Shown piece after piece: positions 27,995 through 37,185 of a DNA stretch of 64,000 nt; positions within the stretch are counted from its first letter, which is position 1, and each line of letters begins with the position of its first letter. The notes beneath the pieces were generated by a model that saw only the letters and a list, made by a program, of their open reading frames with translations, did not search any database and was not told the origin of the DNA. Made by a program: the position numbers and the translations under genes. The stretch covers positions 868,001 to 932,000 of the forward strand of contig JBKYIJ010000008.1 in the NCBI GenBank assembly GCA_047030855.1, in the 5' to 3' direction. Source of the DNA: QVMM01 sp047030855 (lineage in GTDB: Bacteria; Bacteroidota; Bacteroidia; Bacteroidales; Dysgonomonadaceae).

Positions 27995-30900
27995 CAGGAA
28001 AAACCTTATTGTATATCGTGCATCGGCTGGTTCAGGTAAAACCCATCGGCTGACGGAGGAATTTTTACGTCTGCTTTTTTCTTCACCTGTGGCATATCGT
28101 CACATTTTGGCTGTTACTTTCACAAACAAGGCAACGGACGAAATGAAAAGCCGCATCATCGAGGAACTTTTTAAACTGGCAGGCAACCAGAAATCGGATT
28201 ACATTAAAATCCTGTCGGACAATAAAACGGATTCGGAAGAAAAAGTACGGGAAAAAGCCAGAAAAACCCTTATCAGTATATTACACGATTATTCCGCTTT
28301 TTCGGTAAGCACGATAGATCGCTTTTTTCAGCAGACAATCCGCGCATTTATGCGGGAAATCGGCATTGGCGGAGGATATAGCGTCGAACTCGAACAAAAC
28401 AAGGTGTTGCAGGAAGCAATAGATTCTATGCTCTACGGGCTGGAACGTACCGAAAACAAACAACTGCTGGAGTGGCTTATCCGCTTCTCGGAAGAAAAAA
28501 TTGAGAACGGCGAAACGTGGAATATCCGAAACGACATCCAGACACTTTCGGGCGAAATATTTAAAGAAACCTACAAAGCATTCAGCGATCAGATACAGGA
28601 AGATATAGGAGATAAAGAACTTTTCGCAGGCTACCAGAAGGAACTGATCGGAATTATAAAAAGCTACGAATCAAAACTTCAGCAGTTAGGAGAAAAGGGG
28701 CTTGAAATAATGAGCCGATACAATCTTACCTTTGATGATTTTCAGAAAAAGAGCAGATCGCCTCTTACCATATTCGAAAAGTGGGCGCAAGGCGATATGA
28801 AAATGCCGAATGACTCGTTTTTCGAAATGGCGGATAATTTTGAGGTATGGGCTCACAAAGATGCAGATGCCGCAACAACAGAGAACATTAGAATCGCATA
28901 CGATGCCGAGTTTAACCAATGTATCCGCGAAGCGACAAGGCACTGTTCGGATGTGTACATCTACAATACGGCTTGTGAGATAAACCGTTATTATTTCACT
29001 CTCGGCATTTTGGGCGATGTGGATAAAAACATCAGGGAATATACGGCAGAAAACAATATTATGCTCATTTCGGACACGACCGAATTGCTGCATAAAATCA
29101 TTAACGGAACGGACAGCCCGTTTATCTACGAAAAAGTGGGGACATACGTCGATAATTATATGATCGACGAGTTTCAGGACACATCGGCAATGCAATGGTC
29201 GAACTTCAATCCGCTGATTAAAGACAGCCTCGCGTCGGGTAATAAAAATCTGATCGTGGGCGATATCAAGCAAAGTATATACCGCTGGCGAAACTCTGAC
29301 TGGAAGTTGCTGGAAGAACAAATAGACATTGACTTTGGCAGCCGCAATGTGGAACACAAAACGCTCGACACGAACTGGAGAAGCTCGGAAAATATCGTAA
29401 ATTTTAACAATGCCGTTTTTAAAAGTGCTCCTCTGCTGCTGCAAGAAGAATTTAACCGATCGGTTTCCGATCAGAAACCGACTGACGATACTTTACTGTC
29501 AAAAATTGAAGCTGCCTATAAAACCAGCTATCAGCAGATTGCCCCGAACAAGAAGGGCGATGAAGGACACGTGCGGGTAGAGTTCATCGATAAAAAAGAG
29601 CAACCCAACTGGCAGCAATACGTATTGGATCGGTTACCCAAAACGATAGAGGAACTTCAGGACAAAGGCTATTCCCTGAAAGACATAGCCATCCTTGTCC
29701 GAAAAAAAGACGAAGGGATATTGATTGCGGACACGTTATTGAAATACAAGACGCTGAACCCCGGTTCAAAATATAAGTACGACATAATATCGGATGAAGC
29801 CCTGCTTGTCGGAAACGCAAAGAGCGTGAAACTTATAGTTTCGATTCTTCGTTATGTTCAGAACCCGACGGACGTCAAACTGCAAAGCCTTGCCATATAC
29901 GAGTTTTATCATACCAAAGAACATTTGTCATCGGAACAGGCTTTAGAAAAATATTTCTCAAGCGGAAAAGCGTTTCCTCAGGAAGTGGACGAATTTTTGA
30001 AAAAAATCGGAGAACTGCCTTTATATGAAATGACGGAAGCCTTGTTCAGCTATTTTCAGGAGGCAATAGAGAAAGAGGAAAACGTTTACCTCCAGTTTTT
30101 CCTTGACATGGTTCTCGATTTCACTATCAAGCAATCGTCAGATTTGGATGCGTTTCTGCAATGGTGGGACGAAGCTGGAAAAACCAAAACGATATTCACG
30201 CCCGAAGGGCAGGATGCCATACGCATCATGACAATCCACAAATCGAAAGGATTGGGTTTTGAAGTTGTCGTCATACCTTTTTGCAACTGGGATATAGATC
30301 ATAAACAAATCAATATTCTATGGTGCCAACCCAAAGTTGAACCTTTCAACAAATTGCACCTTGTGCCCGTGAGGTATTCGCAAAAACTTAAAGACACGAT
30401 CTTTGCGGAAGAATATTACAATGAGAAACTGCATACTTATATCGACAATCTTAACATTCAGTATGTTGCTTTTACGCGCGCAAAAAAGGAACTCATCGTT
30501 TTTGCTCCGAAATCGGGCAACGACAAAATATCGGATATAGCGTCCCTGTTTTTTAGCAGCTTACAGAACCAGATCAAAGATGACAAAAACTCTTATATCA
30601 ATCTCGGCGAACATTTGAACGGCGAGGAGAATATATTTGAAATAGGAAAGGAATATTTTCCCGCAAAATCGGATCGGACAAAAAAGCTGAAAGAAATAAA
30701 AATAGACTCTCTGCCAAATATTTCTTACGACGACAGGCTTAAACTTAAGCTGAACAACAAATATTATTTTTCCGAAAAAGGACAGCGTGAATACGGAACG
30801 CTATTGCACGAGGTATTAAGTAAAATCGAATCTGTAAATGAACTGGACACAGTTATTGAAGATTACTATTCGGCAGGAGATATTACATACGATGAGAAAA

Positions 30901-31205
30901 ACGAAATCCGCGATACGCTGTATTCATTCCTTAACAAAGAATCCGTATCGCAATGGTATACGGGAGAATACAAGATATTGAACGAAGTGGAAATCCTGCA
31001 ACCGAACGGTTCGTTTATCCGTCCCGACAGGGTTATGATAAAAGACGGAAAAGTGATTGTCATCGACTACAAATTCGGAGAAAAAGAGGACAATAGATAT
31101 ATGCGTCAGGTGAAATATTACGCCGATCAGATACGCAAAATGGGATATAAAGATGTGGAGGGAATTATCTGTTATGTCTCTCTTGGCAAGAATGTCAACA
31201 TCTGA
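27972..31205 (+). CDS. AddA/RecB-like UvrD-family helicase with C-terminal nuclease domain
   Basis: 1077 residues. Superfamily 1A helicase for double-strand break processing. Walker A is ASAGSGKTHRL (about residues 17-27), followed by AVTFTNKATDEMKSRI (motif Ia), Walker B with IDEFQDTSAMQW, GDIKQSIYRWRNSD (motif III), TIHKSKGLGFEVVV (motif V) and YVAFTRAKKELIVF (motif VI). The end carries a PD-(D/E)xK nuclease: LLHEVLSKIES, RPDRVM, VIDYKFGEK and QVKYYADQI supply the His, Asp, Asp-x-Lys and Gln residues. AddA normally works with AddB; no AddB-like gene is in this window. It converges with priA with 2 bases between the stops. Confidence 0.92.
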   Translation: MPNQESSDRKNLIVYRASAGSGKTHRLTEEFLRLLFSSPVAYRHILAVTFTNKATDEMKSRIIEELFKLAGNQKSDYIKILSDNKTDSEEKVREKARKTLISILHDYSAFSVSTIDRFFQQTIRAFMREIGIGGGYSVELEQNKVLQEAIDSMLYGLERTENKQLLEWLIRFSEEKIENGETWNIRNDIQTLSGEIFKETYKAFSDQIQEDIGDKELFAGYQKELIGIIKSYESKLQQLGEKGLEIMSRYNLTFDDFQKKSRSPLTIFEKWAQGDMKMPNDSFFEMADNFEVWAHKDADAATTENIRIAYDAEFNQCIREATRHCSDVYIYNTACEINRYYFTLGILGDVDKNIREYTAENNIMLISDTTELLHKIINGTDSPFIYEKVGTYVDNYMIDEFQDTSAMQWSNFNPLIKDSLASGNKNLIVGDIKQSIYRWRNSDWKLLEEQIDIDFGSRNVEHKTLDTNWRSSENIVNFNNAVFKSAPLLLQEEFNRSVSDQKPTDDTLLSKIEAAYKTSYQQIAPNKKGDEGHVRVEFIDKKEQPNWQQYVLDRLPKTIEELQDKGYSLKDIAILVRKKDEGILIADTLLKYKTLNPGSKYKYDIISDEALLVGNAKSVKLIVSILRYVQNPTDVKLQSLAIYEFYHTKEHLSSEQALEKYFSSGKAFPQEVDEFLKKIGELPLYEMTEALFSYFQEAIEKEENVYLQFFLDMVLDFTIKQSSDLDAFLQWWDEAGKTKTIFTPEGQDAIRIMTIHKSKGLGFEVVVIPFCNWDIDHKQINILWCQPKVEPFNKLHLVPVRYSQKLKDTIFAEEYYNEKLHTYIDNLNIQYVAFTRAKKELIVFAPKSGNDKISDIASLFFSSLQNQIKDDKNSYINLGEHLNGEENIFEIGKEYFPAKSDRTKKLKEIKIDSLPNISYDDRLKLKLNNKYYFSEKGQREYGTLLHEVLSKIESVNELDTVIEDYYSAGDITYDEKNEIRDTLYSFLNKESVSQWYTGEYKILNEVEILQPNGSFIRPDRVMIKDGKVIVIDYKFGEKEDNRYMRQVKYYADQIRKMGYKDVEGIICYVSLGKNVNI

Positions 31206-31207
31206 TT

Positions 31208-33649
31208 TTACATCAATGGATCAACGTCAAAATACACGATAACTGACCTGAATTCATTTTGCCCAAACACAATTCGTTGATGATGGAGGATTGCTTCCCT
31301 CACTTTTTTTGGGGACGCATTGTTTCTTATTTTCAACAAAATATTCAGAACATAAAGCGATTGTACGCGCGAAACGACAGGTCTTGAAGGTCCCAGCACA
31401 TTCTTCCCGAAAGAAGTGCGTAAAGCATCGGCAAACACGGCGGCGGCACGATGAAGCAAATCTGCATCCCTGCTTTTCAACGAAACGGAAATAAGCCTGC
31501 AAAAAGGAGGATAATCAAACAACCGCCTTTCATCCGATTGTAGTTTGTAAAACCCTTCATAATCGTTATTCAAAACAAAATCTATGACAGGATGTTTGGG
31601 CTGGGCTGTTTGTAAAACGACAAGCCCCTGTTCGCCTTTTCTGCCTGAGCGTCCGCTGACTTGCGTCATTTGCTGAAAGGATTTCTCATGGGCTCTGAAG
31701 TCAGGAAAATTAAGTTGGGTATCGGCGTTCAGAATCCCAACCAGACTTACATTATCAAAATCAAGCCCTTTGGTAACCATCTGCGTTCCGATCAAAATAT
31801 CCGTCTTTCCATTCTCAAGATCGGAAATAATTTTTTCGTAAGAACGTTTGCTCTTTGTCGTGTCCAGATCCATTCTGACAACCGACGAATCGGAGAATAT
31901 GGATTTTACCTCTTCCTCTATGCGTTCCGTTCCGTAACCGACTGCGTCCAGCGTCGGAGTTTCACAGTTCGGGCATATATCGGGTATTTTATAGGCAGCC
32001 CCGCAGTAATGGCAAACCATCACTCTTTGTCCTTTATGATATGTCAGGCTGACATCGCAATTCTCGCAATGAGGCGTCCATGCGCATACTTTACACGACA
32101 ACAAGGGTGCGAAACCTCTTCTGTTCTGAAACAGTATCGCCTGCTTGTGTCTGCTTAAGGTATCTTTCATTTCAGAAATCAGAATCGGTGAAAGAGCCGA
32201 CTTCATTTGCTTGTGTTTACGCAAAGTTTTGACATCGACGCAAACTATTTTAGGCAGGGCGATACCCTCATGTCTTTGACGTAAAGTCACCAAATCGTAT
32301 TTGCCCGACTTAGCATTGTGATAAGTTTCGATGGAAGGCGTAGCCGTTCCCAGCAAAACTTTTACGTTGTGGATATTTGACAATATGACGGCTGCATCAC
32401 GCGCGTTGTAACGCGGTGCGGGATCCTGCTGTTTATAAGAACTTTCATGTTCTTCATCCACAACGATCAAACCAAGATTGGAAAAAGGCAGAAAAACAGA
32501 AGAACGGGCACCCAACACAACGAGTCCTTTTTCGTCAGACAGCAGTTTCTTCCAAGTTTCAGCGCGTTCGTTATCGTTGTATCGCGAATGATATACCAAC
32601 ATCTTATCTCCGAAAACAGAACCCAAACGTTCGGTCAGTTGCGTTGTCAATGCTATTTCGGGCACAAGATAAAGCACTTGTTTTCCCGAATCTGTCAGCT
32701 CCTTTATCAATTGAATATAAACTTCCGTTTTTCCGCTCGATGTTACGCCATGTAATAGTGTTACATCTTTATTCTCGAATGATTGTTTTATCTCGTCAAG
32801 AGCCTTTTGTTGAGAAAGGTTCAACTGATTCGTATCCCCTGAGTAAAGCTCTGAGAAGTCAATTCTGCTTACTTCCGTTTCTTCATGCCGGAGTATATTT
32901 TTTTCTGTGAGAGCATTTAATACAGATACAGAAGCCTTTGTCAAGAGCTCTTTTTTCGGTATAAAAAATAATTCCTTTTTATGAGAATTATCCCTTTCGG
33001 ATAAAAACCAGACGAAAAGATCATATTGTTTTTTTGCTTTTTTCAGATTATCCAGAATTTTCACAAGTTCCTCATCTGAAAAAGCTTTTGCGAGCATTAC
33101 TCTTGTTTCCGTTTTCGGAGCATAATTCTTGTTAAGTACCTCGTTCAATCGCACGGCACCTTTATCGGAAAGCGATTTAACATGAGGAATAGCATTGTTT
33201 AGTTTCAGAATATTCTCTATATCCGATATCCTCAACGAACCGTTATCATCCAAAACCCGGTAAATATTATTCTCAATAGGAGTCAGTCGGGCGATTACCT
33301 CAAAAGCATTATTTCTGCTGACGACTGTTTCACTTTGAAGCCTGAAAACGGACGGAAGCGCAGCTTTATAAACCTCTCCCATACTACACATATAGTAGAA
33401 CGCTATCCAATTCCAGAAATCAAGTTGCGATTGCAAAATAATAGGAGAACCATCCAAAACGGCTATTACCTCTTTCGTATTATCAGAAACCTCCCCTTCG
33501 TAAGTTCGGACGACAATAGCCGTATAATACTTCTTTTTCCCGAACTGTACAATAACACGACACCCCACCCGGACAGATCCAAGTGAGGGTGGCATATAGT
33601 ACGAAAATACGTTATTAAGCGGTAACGGAAGAATTACGTCAACAAGCAT
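31208..33649 (-). CDS. priA: Primosomal replication restart helicase PriA
   Basis: 813 residues. Superfamily 2 helicase that reloads the replisome at stalled forks. The N-terminal DNA-binding domain starts VILPLPLNNVFSYYMPP. Walker A is HGVTSSGKTEVYIQL, then VVDEEHESSYKQ (DEEH box), ATPSIETYHNA, and GTQMVTKGLDFDNVSLVGIL. The cysteine-rich zinc modules are CKVCAWTPHCENCDVSL and CHYCGAAYKIPDICPNCE. It follows the small outer-membrane barrel gene by 7 bases and may share its promoter. Confidence 0.97.
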   Translation of the reverse strand: MLVDVILPLPLNNVFSYYMPPSLGSVRVGCRVIVQFGKKKYYTAIVVRTYEGEVSDNTKEVIAVLDGSPIILQSQLDFWNWIAFYYMCSMGEVYKAALPSVFRLQSETVVSRNNAFEVIARLTPIENNIYRVLDDNGSLRISDIENILKLNNAIPHVKSLSDKGAVRLNEVLNKNYAPKTETRVMLAKAFSDEELVKILDNLKKAKKQYDLFVWFLSERDNSHKKELFFIPKKELLTKASVSVLNALTEKNILRHEETEVSRIDFSELYSGDTNQLNLSQQKALDEIKQSFENKDVTLLHGVTSSGKTEVYIQLIKELTDSGKQVLYLVPEIALTTQLTERLGSVFGDKMLVYHSRYNDNERAETWKKLLSDEKGLVVLGARSSVFLPFSNLGLIVVDEEHESSYKQQDPAPRYNARDAAVILSNIHNVKVLLGTATPSIETYHNAKSGKYDLVTLRQRHEGIALPKIVCVDVKTLRKHKQMKSALSPILISEMKDTLSRHKQAILFQNRRGFAPLLSCKVCAWTPHCENCDVSLTYHKGQRVMVCHYCGAAYKIPDICPNCETPTLDAVGYGTERIEEEVKSIFSDSSVVRMDLDTTKSKRSYEKIISDLENGKTDILIGTQMVTKGLDFDNVSLVGILNADTQLNFPDFRAHEKSFQQMTQVSGRSGRKGEQGLVVLQTAQPKHPVIDFVLNNDYEGFYKLQSDERRLFDYPPFCRLISVSLKSRDADLLHRAAAVFADALRTSFGKNVLGPSRPVVSRVQSLYVLNILLKIRNNASPKKVREAILHHQRIVFGQNEFRSVIVYFDVDPLM

Positions 33650-33656
33650 TCATTTT

Positions 33657-34283
33657 TCAAAAGAAGTACGTTAAACCGACATTCCATGTTTTTTCATGCT
33701 TTTCGCTGATATACTCGACATCTCCTTGTCCTTTCGAAGAAAAGTTGTCTGTCAGCCTGTAACGGAAATTCATTCCAAGCTCAAGTTTTTTCAGTACATA
33801 AACACCTGCACCGGCACTAAGCCCTGTTCCGAAATCTTTACTTTTAAACTTTTCATCCAAATATTTCAATTCACCTCCGCTGATTCTTATATCGGCATAA
33901 GCACCGCCCGAAATGTAAATTCCTGCAAGACCGAAAAGCCCGAATCTCTTTTTCAGGTTCAAAGGTATTGTAAGGTAACTGTAATTAGACATTTTTGCGG
34001 CGTCTTCCACTTTGCTGTCCGCATGATAGTTTTTATATCCGTACATCAAAGATCCGTCTAACGACAAACCGATGAACGGAATGCCGACTTCCATTGTCGG
34101 ACCTATCTGGAAACCGAAGTTATTTTTAGTTTTCAGAATATCGGAACTCAATTTAGGACTGGCAACATCCACCCCAGCCTTTAACCCGAAACGGATCTGA
34201 GAAGAAGCCGTTGATACGCTGAACAGAAAAAACAAACATACTATACTTATGTTTTTAATCATCTTTTTGGAAACAGTTTTCAT
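33657..34283 (-). CDS. Small outer-membrane beta-barrel protein (PorT-like family)
   Basis: 208 residues. A signal peptide (hydrophobic about residues 10-26, ending TASSQ) is followed by alternating beta strands and a terminal aromatic strand WNVGLTYFF, typical of outer-membrane barrels. The pattern IRFGLKAGVDVASP at the mature N-terminus is that of the Bacteroidota porin-like OMP_b-brl family of 8-stranded barrels. No function can be assigned. An ATG at 34262 (MIKNIS) is an alternative start. It precedes priA by 7 bases. Confidence 0.8.
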   Translation of the reverse strand: MKTVSKKMIKNISIVCLFFLFSVSTASSQIRFGLKAGVDVASPKLSSDILKTKNNFGFQIGPTMEVGIPFIGLSLDGSLMYGYKNYHADSKVEDAAKMSNYSYLTIPLNLKKRFGLFGLAGIYISGGAYADIRISGGELKYLDEKFKSKDFGTGLSAGAGVYVLKKLELGMNFRYRLTDNFSSKGQGDVEYISEKHEKTWNVGLTYFF

Positions 34284-34317
34284 CTTGGATTTTTTTTTAT
34301 AAATGATATAATAAAAA

Positions 34318-34325
34318 CAAATATA
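34318..34325 (-). promoter_or_regulatory. Bacteroidota-type -7 element for the barrel/priA transcript
   Basis: TATATTTG on the minus strand, 34 bases before the ATG at 34283. Confidence 0.55.
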
Positions 34326-34393
34326 AATATTTGTTTAGAATAATAAATAAAAACGAAAATAAATTACAGATCGAATATTTTTATAATAAAAGC

Positions 34394-34429
34394 AAAAAAG
34401 CAAGCCGGAATACTATCCAACTTGCTTTT
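34394..34429 (-). terminator. Terminator of the tRNA-Asn gene
   Basis: On the minus strand AAAAGCAAG (34429-34421) pairs with CTTGCTTTT (34404-34396), followed by more T. The hairpin starts directly at the tRNA 3' end. Confidence 0.75.
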
Positions 34430-34431
34430 GG

Positions 34432-34505
34432 CTCTTCAGGTTGGGCTTGAACCAACGACCCCCTGATTAACAGTCAGGTGCTCTAACCAACTGAGCTACT
34501 GAAGA
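34432..34505 (-). tRNA. tRNA-Asn (anticodon GTT)
   Basis: 74-base cloverleaf on the minus strand. The acceptor stem TCTTCAG/CTGAAGA closes it, the D loop contains AGCTCAGTTGGTTAGAGC, the anticodon arm CTGACTGTTAATCAG carries GTT, and the T arm has GGTTCAAGCC. The discriminator is G, and the next three bases (34431-34429) read CCA. This may be an encoded CCA end or chance. Confidence 0.95.
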
Positions 34506-34562
34506 GTGTTTTTGTGCTTAAATAAAGCGTTGCAAAAGTAGGCATTTTTCCGAAATAAACAA

Positions 34563-34570
34563 TATCTTTG
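34563..34570 (+). promoter_or_regulatory. Bacteroidota-type -7 element for the PfkB kinase
   Basis: TATCTTTG, exact match to TAnnTTTG, 33 bases before ATG 34604. Confidence 0.55.
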
Positions 34571-34603
34571 GCAAAAATTTTAAGTTTTATTCAAAATATA
34601 ATA

Positions 34604-35578
34604 ATGAAAGTATTAGGAATGGGCAATGCTCTTGTGGATGTTCTTGCCTTGATTGACGACGACAATTATCTTGAACAGATGAACCTTCCAAAGGGAAGCA
34701 TGCAGCTCATAGACGAAAAAAAAAACTGAACATACTAAACTCGGAAATCGAAAACATAGAGAAAGCACTGGCGTCAGGCGGCTCGGCATCCAATACCATA
34801 ACGAGCCTTGCCAAACTGGGTATCGAAACAGGCTTTTTAGGAAAAATAGGCGTCGACCATTACGGAAATTATTATAAAAAAAGACCTCGAAAAATACGGA
34901 GTAAAATCCCACCTTACAGAAGTTGAAAAAGCATCGGGCGTCGCTACCACATTCATATCGAAAGACGGTGAACGAACCTTCGGAACATACCTCGGAGCAG
35001 CGGCAGAACTGAAACCGGAAGATCTAAACGAAGAACTTTTCAAAAATTATCACTACCTGTATATAGAAGGCTATTTGGTACAGAATCTCGATCTGATAAA
35101 AGAAGCCCTTAAAATGGCAAAAAGATCGGGGCTGAAAGTCGCTTTGGATTTGGCAAGCTACAATATCGTCGAAGAAAACAAAGACTTCCTTCTCGAAATC
35201 ATTCCCGAATATGTGGACATTCTTTTTGCCAACCGAAAAGAAATGAAAGCCCTGCTGGAACTTACACCCGAAGAATCGCTAACCGCACTACGCGACAAGC
35301 TGGATATACTTGTTATAAAAGTGGGATCGAAAGGTTCGTGGGTACAGCGTGGCGAAGAAAAAGTATTCGTCCCCACGCACGATATTAAAAGAGTGGATAC
35401 GACAGGAGCAGGCGATTTGTATGCGGCAGGATTTCTCTACGGACTGATAAAAGAATTTCCGCTCAAGGTATGTGGCGAGATAGGAACGCTGCTTGCCCAA
35501 TACATCATTCAGGTCGTAGGTGCGAAACTCGAAGAATGCCATTGGGAAGAAATAAAAAAAGACATTGAATCACGATAA
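34604..35578 (+). CDS. PfkB-family sugar/adenosine kinase, two frameshifts
   Basis: Cytoplasmic ribokinase-fold kinase, about 324 residues when repaired. The start MKVLGMGNALVDVLALID matches PfkB domains. The GGSASNT motif, a substrate-side loop, lies after the first break, and DTTGAGDLYAAGF near the end holds the catalytic Asp and anion hole. The frame is lost at a 10-A run (34716-34725) and a 7-A run (34876-34882); joining the three frames gives an unbroken family protein. Close Bacteroidota relatives are often labelled adenosine kinase, but the substrate is not certain from sequence. It has its own promoter and a shared terminator. Confidence 0.88.
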
Positions 35579-35583
35579 TTAAT

Positions 35584-35614
35584 AAAAAAGATTGACCGAA
35601 AGTCAATCTTTTTT
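35584..35614. terminator. Bidirectional terminator between PfkB kinase and carbon-nitrogen hydrolase
   Basis: AAAAAAGATTGAC (35584-35596) and GTCAATCTTTTTT (35602-35614) form a 13-base symmetric stem with a 5-base loop, usable in both directions. Confidence 0.88.
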
Positions 35615-36555
35615 ATTTAACCATACGACGTTCTGTTCCGACTTGTGATCCTTTCCGATAATATCTTTATAGAGTTCGGGACGTCTGGCTTTTTTATAGC
35701 GATAACCACCGCAATCATGCAACTTACTTTTACACAATTGGCAATTACAAATTCATCATCCAAACGATGACATTCGGCAATGATATCTCCGAAGGGATCA
35801 ATAATCATCGAACATCCGTTTTTCAACTGATCGTCATCCATTCCTATCGGATTGGAAAAAACGACATATATTCCGTTATCGTAAGCCCTCGCAGGCAGCC
35901 ATTTCATAAGCCATTCACGCCCTTTAAGTCCGTTAAATTCCGCTCTTAAAGAGGTCGGATCGGCAGCACGGTTCTCCCATAATTTCGGATCGACGAAGCC
36001 TGCTCCGGGACGAGTGGACGGCGTACACATCGTAACATGAGGCATAAATATTATTTCGGCTCCGAGCAGTGTGGTTGCCCTCACATTTTCTATAACATTG
36101 TTATCATAACAGATCAGAATCCCGCATTTCCAGCCTTTAATATCAAAAACAACGTACTCGTTACCGGGTTTCAGGTACTTGTTGATGAACGGATGCAGTT
36201 TCCTGTATTTGGCTTTCAATCCTGTTCCGTCTACGCAAACATAAGCTTTGTATAATTCATTGTCTGCGGTTTTTTCAAACAACCCCGCAAGAATCGTTAT
36301 GTTATTCTTTTTCGCAATATCAATCAGTTTCTGAACACTCCTTCCTTCGGGAATTACTTCCGCCAGATCGAGCATTTGTTCCTTGCTTAAATGACGCGCA
36401 AAGGTATAGCCCGTTACCGAACATTCGTGAAAGGCTATCACATCCGCCCCTTTTCGGGCAGCATCTGCCGACATTTTGTCTATTACGCCCAGATTATAAT
36501 CTTTGTCGCCGCTTTTGTTCTCAAACTGTGCCGTTGCAATATTCAATAAATCCAT
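35603..36555 (-). CDS. Carbon-nitrogen hydrolase (nitrilase superfamily), C-terminal frameshift
   Basis: About 316 residues when repaired, from ATG 36555. Nitrilase-fold amidase with the catalytic triad Glu in AFHECSVTGY, Lys in KYRKLHPF and Cys in GILICYDNNV. Substrates in this superfamily range from nitriles to small amides; none can be chosen here. The frame changes at a 4-T run (35728-35731, + strand). In the other frame the expected end GGYRYKKARRPELYKDIIGK reads to a TGA at 35603-35605. The unrepaired frame stops at 35617 after an unrelated tail. The restored end lies inside the bidirectional terminator. Confidence 0.85.
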
Positions 36556-36630
36556 ATCATTTATTTTAATCAATAAATTTAAATAATTTTCCAAGCCTAT
36601 GGTTTATATAGAACGGATAAATTAAAAATG

Positions 36631-36638
36631 TATTTTTG
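36631..36638 (+). promoter_or_regulatory. Bacteroidota-type -7 element for the tyrosine phosphatase
   Basis: TATTTTTG, exact match to TAnnTTTG, 17 bases before ATG 36656. Confidence 0.6.
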
Positions 36639-36655
36639 TAATCAAACTTAAAAAA

Positions 36656-37141
36656 ATGAATAACAATAAAAAATACAAAATTCTTTTCGTCTGTCTGGGT
36701 AATATTTGCCGTTCTCCTGCTGCCGAAGGGATAATGAAACATCTGGTAGAAAAACAACATCTAACTGATAAAATAGAAGTGGATTCGGCAGGAACTTCGG
36801 GATATCACATCGGCGAACTGCCCGATCCGAGAATGAGAAGGCACGGTGCAAGAAGGGATTATGTTTTTGACAGCCGTTCAAGAAGATTCTCACCGGACGA
36901 TTTCGACAATTTCGATCTGATCGTCACGATGGACGACAGCAATTATCATAATGTAATATCACTTGCACCCGACTTGGAATCGAAAAACAAAGTCCACAGG
37001 ATGACCGAATATTCTCAACAATTCAATCACGATCATATTCCCGATCCCTATTATTCGGGGGCAGACGGTTCGAACTCGTGCTCGATCTGCTTGAGGATGC
37101 CTGCCAAGGACTTTTAACAAAAGTAAAAAAAGAGTCTCTGA
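36656..37141 (+). CDS. Low-molecular-weight protein tyrosine phosphatase, two frameshifts
   Basis: About 160 residues. The CX5R-S active-site loop is VCLGNICRSPAAEG (about residues 11-24) and the general acid is in HIPDPYYSGAD near 135. Such enzymes often dephosphorylate BY-kinases of polysaccharide export; a kinase of that type is at the left end of the window, but 35 kb away. A T is probably missing at 37069-37070: the continuation GFELVLDLLEDACQGLLTKV is the conserved C-terminal helix. In that frame no stop occurs before the next gene unless the 7-A run at 37125-37131 is one base too long. Removing one A gives a TGA at 37139-37141. Confidence 0.87.
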
Positions 37142-37152
37142 AAAAACATAGC

Positions 37153-37160
37153 TATATTTG
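37153..37160 (+). promoter_or_regulatory. Bacteroidota-type -7 element for the flavoenzyme operon
   Basis: TATATTTG, exact TAnnTTTG, 25 bases before ATG 37186. It supports a separate gene start here instead of a fusion with the phosphatase. Confidence 0.62.
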
Positions 37161-37185
37161 TAACTCAACAAACAAGAAAACAATA

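Noticed and set aside
28686..29444. Open frame of 252 residues on the minus strand inside the AddA-like gene
   Set aside because: It is antisense to conserved helicase motifs and has no recognisable domain or start context; it is a codon-bias shadow.
37078..37185. N-terminal extension of the nitronate monooxygenase
   Set aside because: It translates to the conserved C-terminal helix of the upstream tyrosine phosphatase and lies before the promoter core at 37153-37160.
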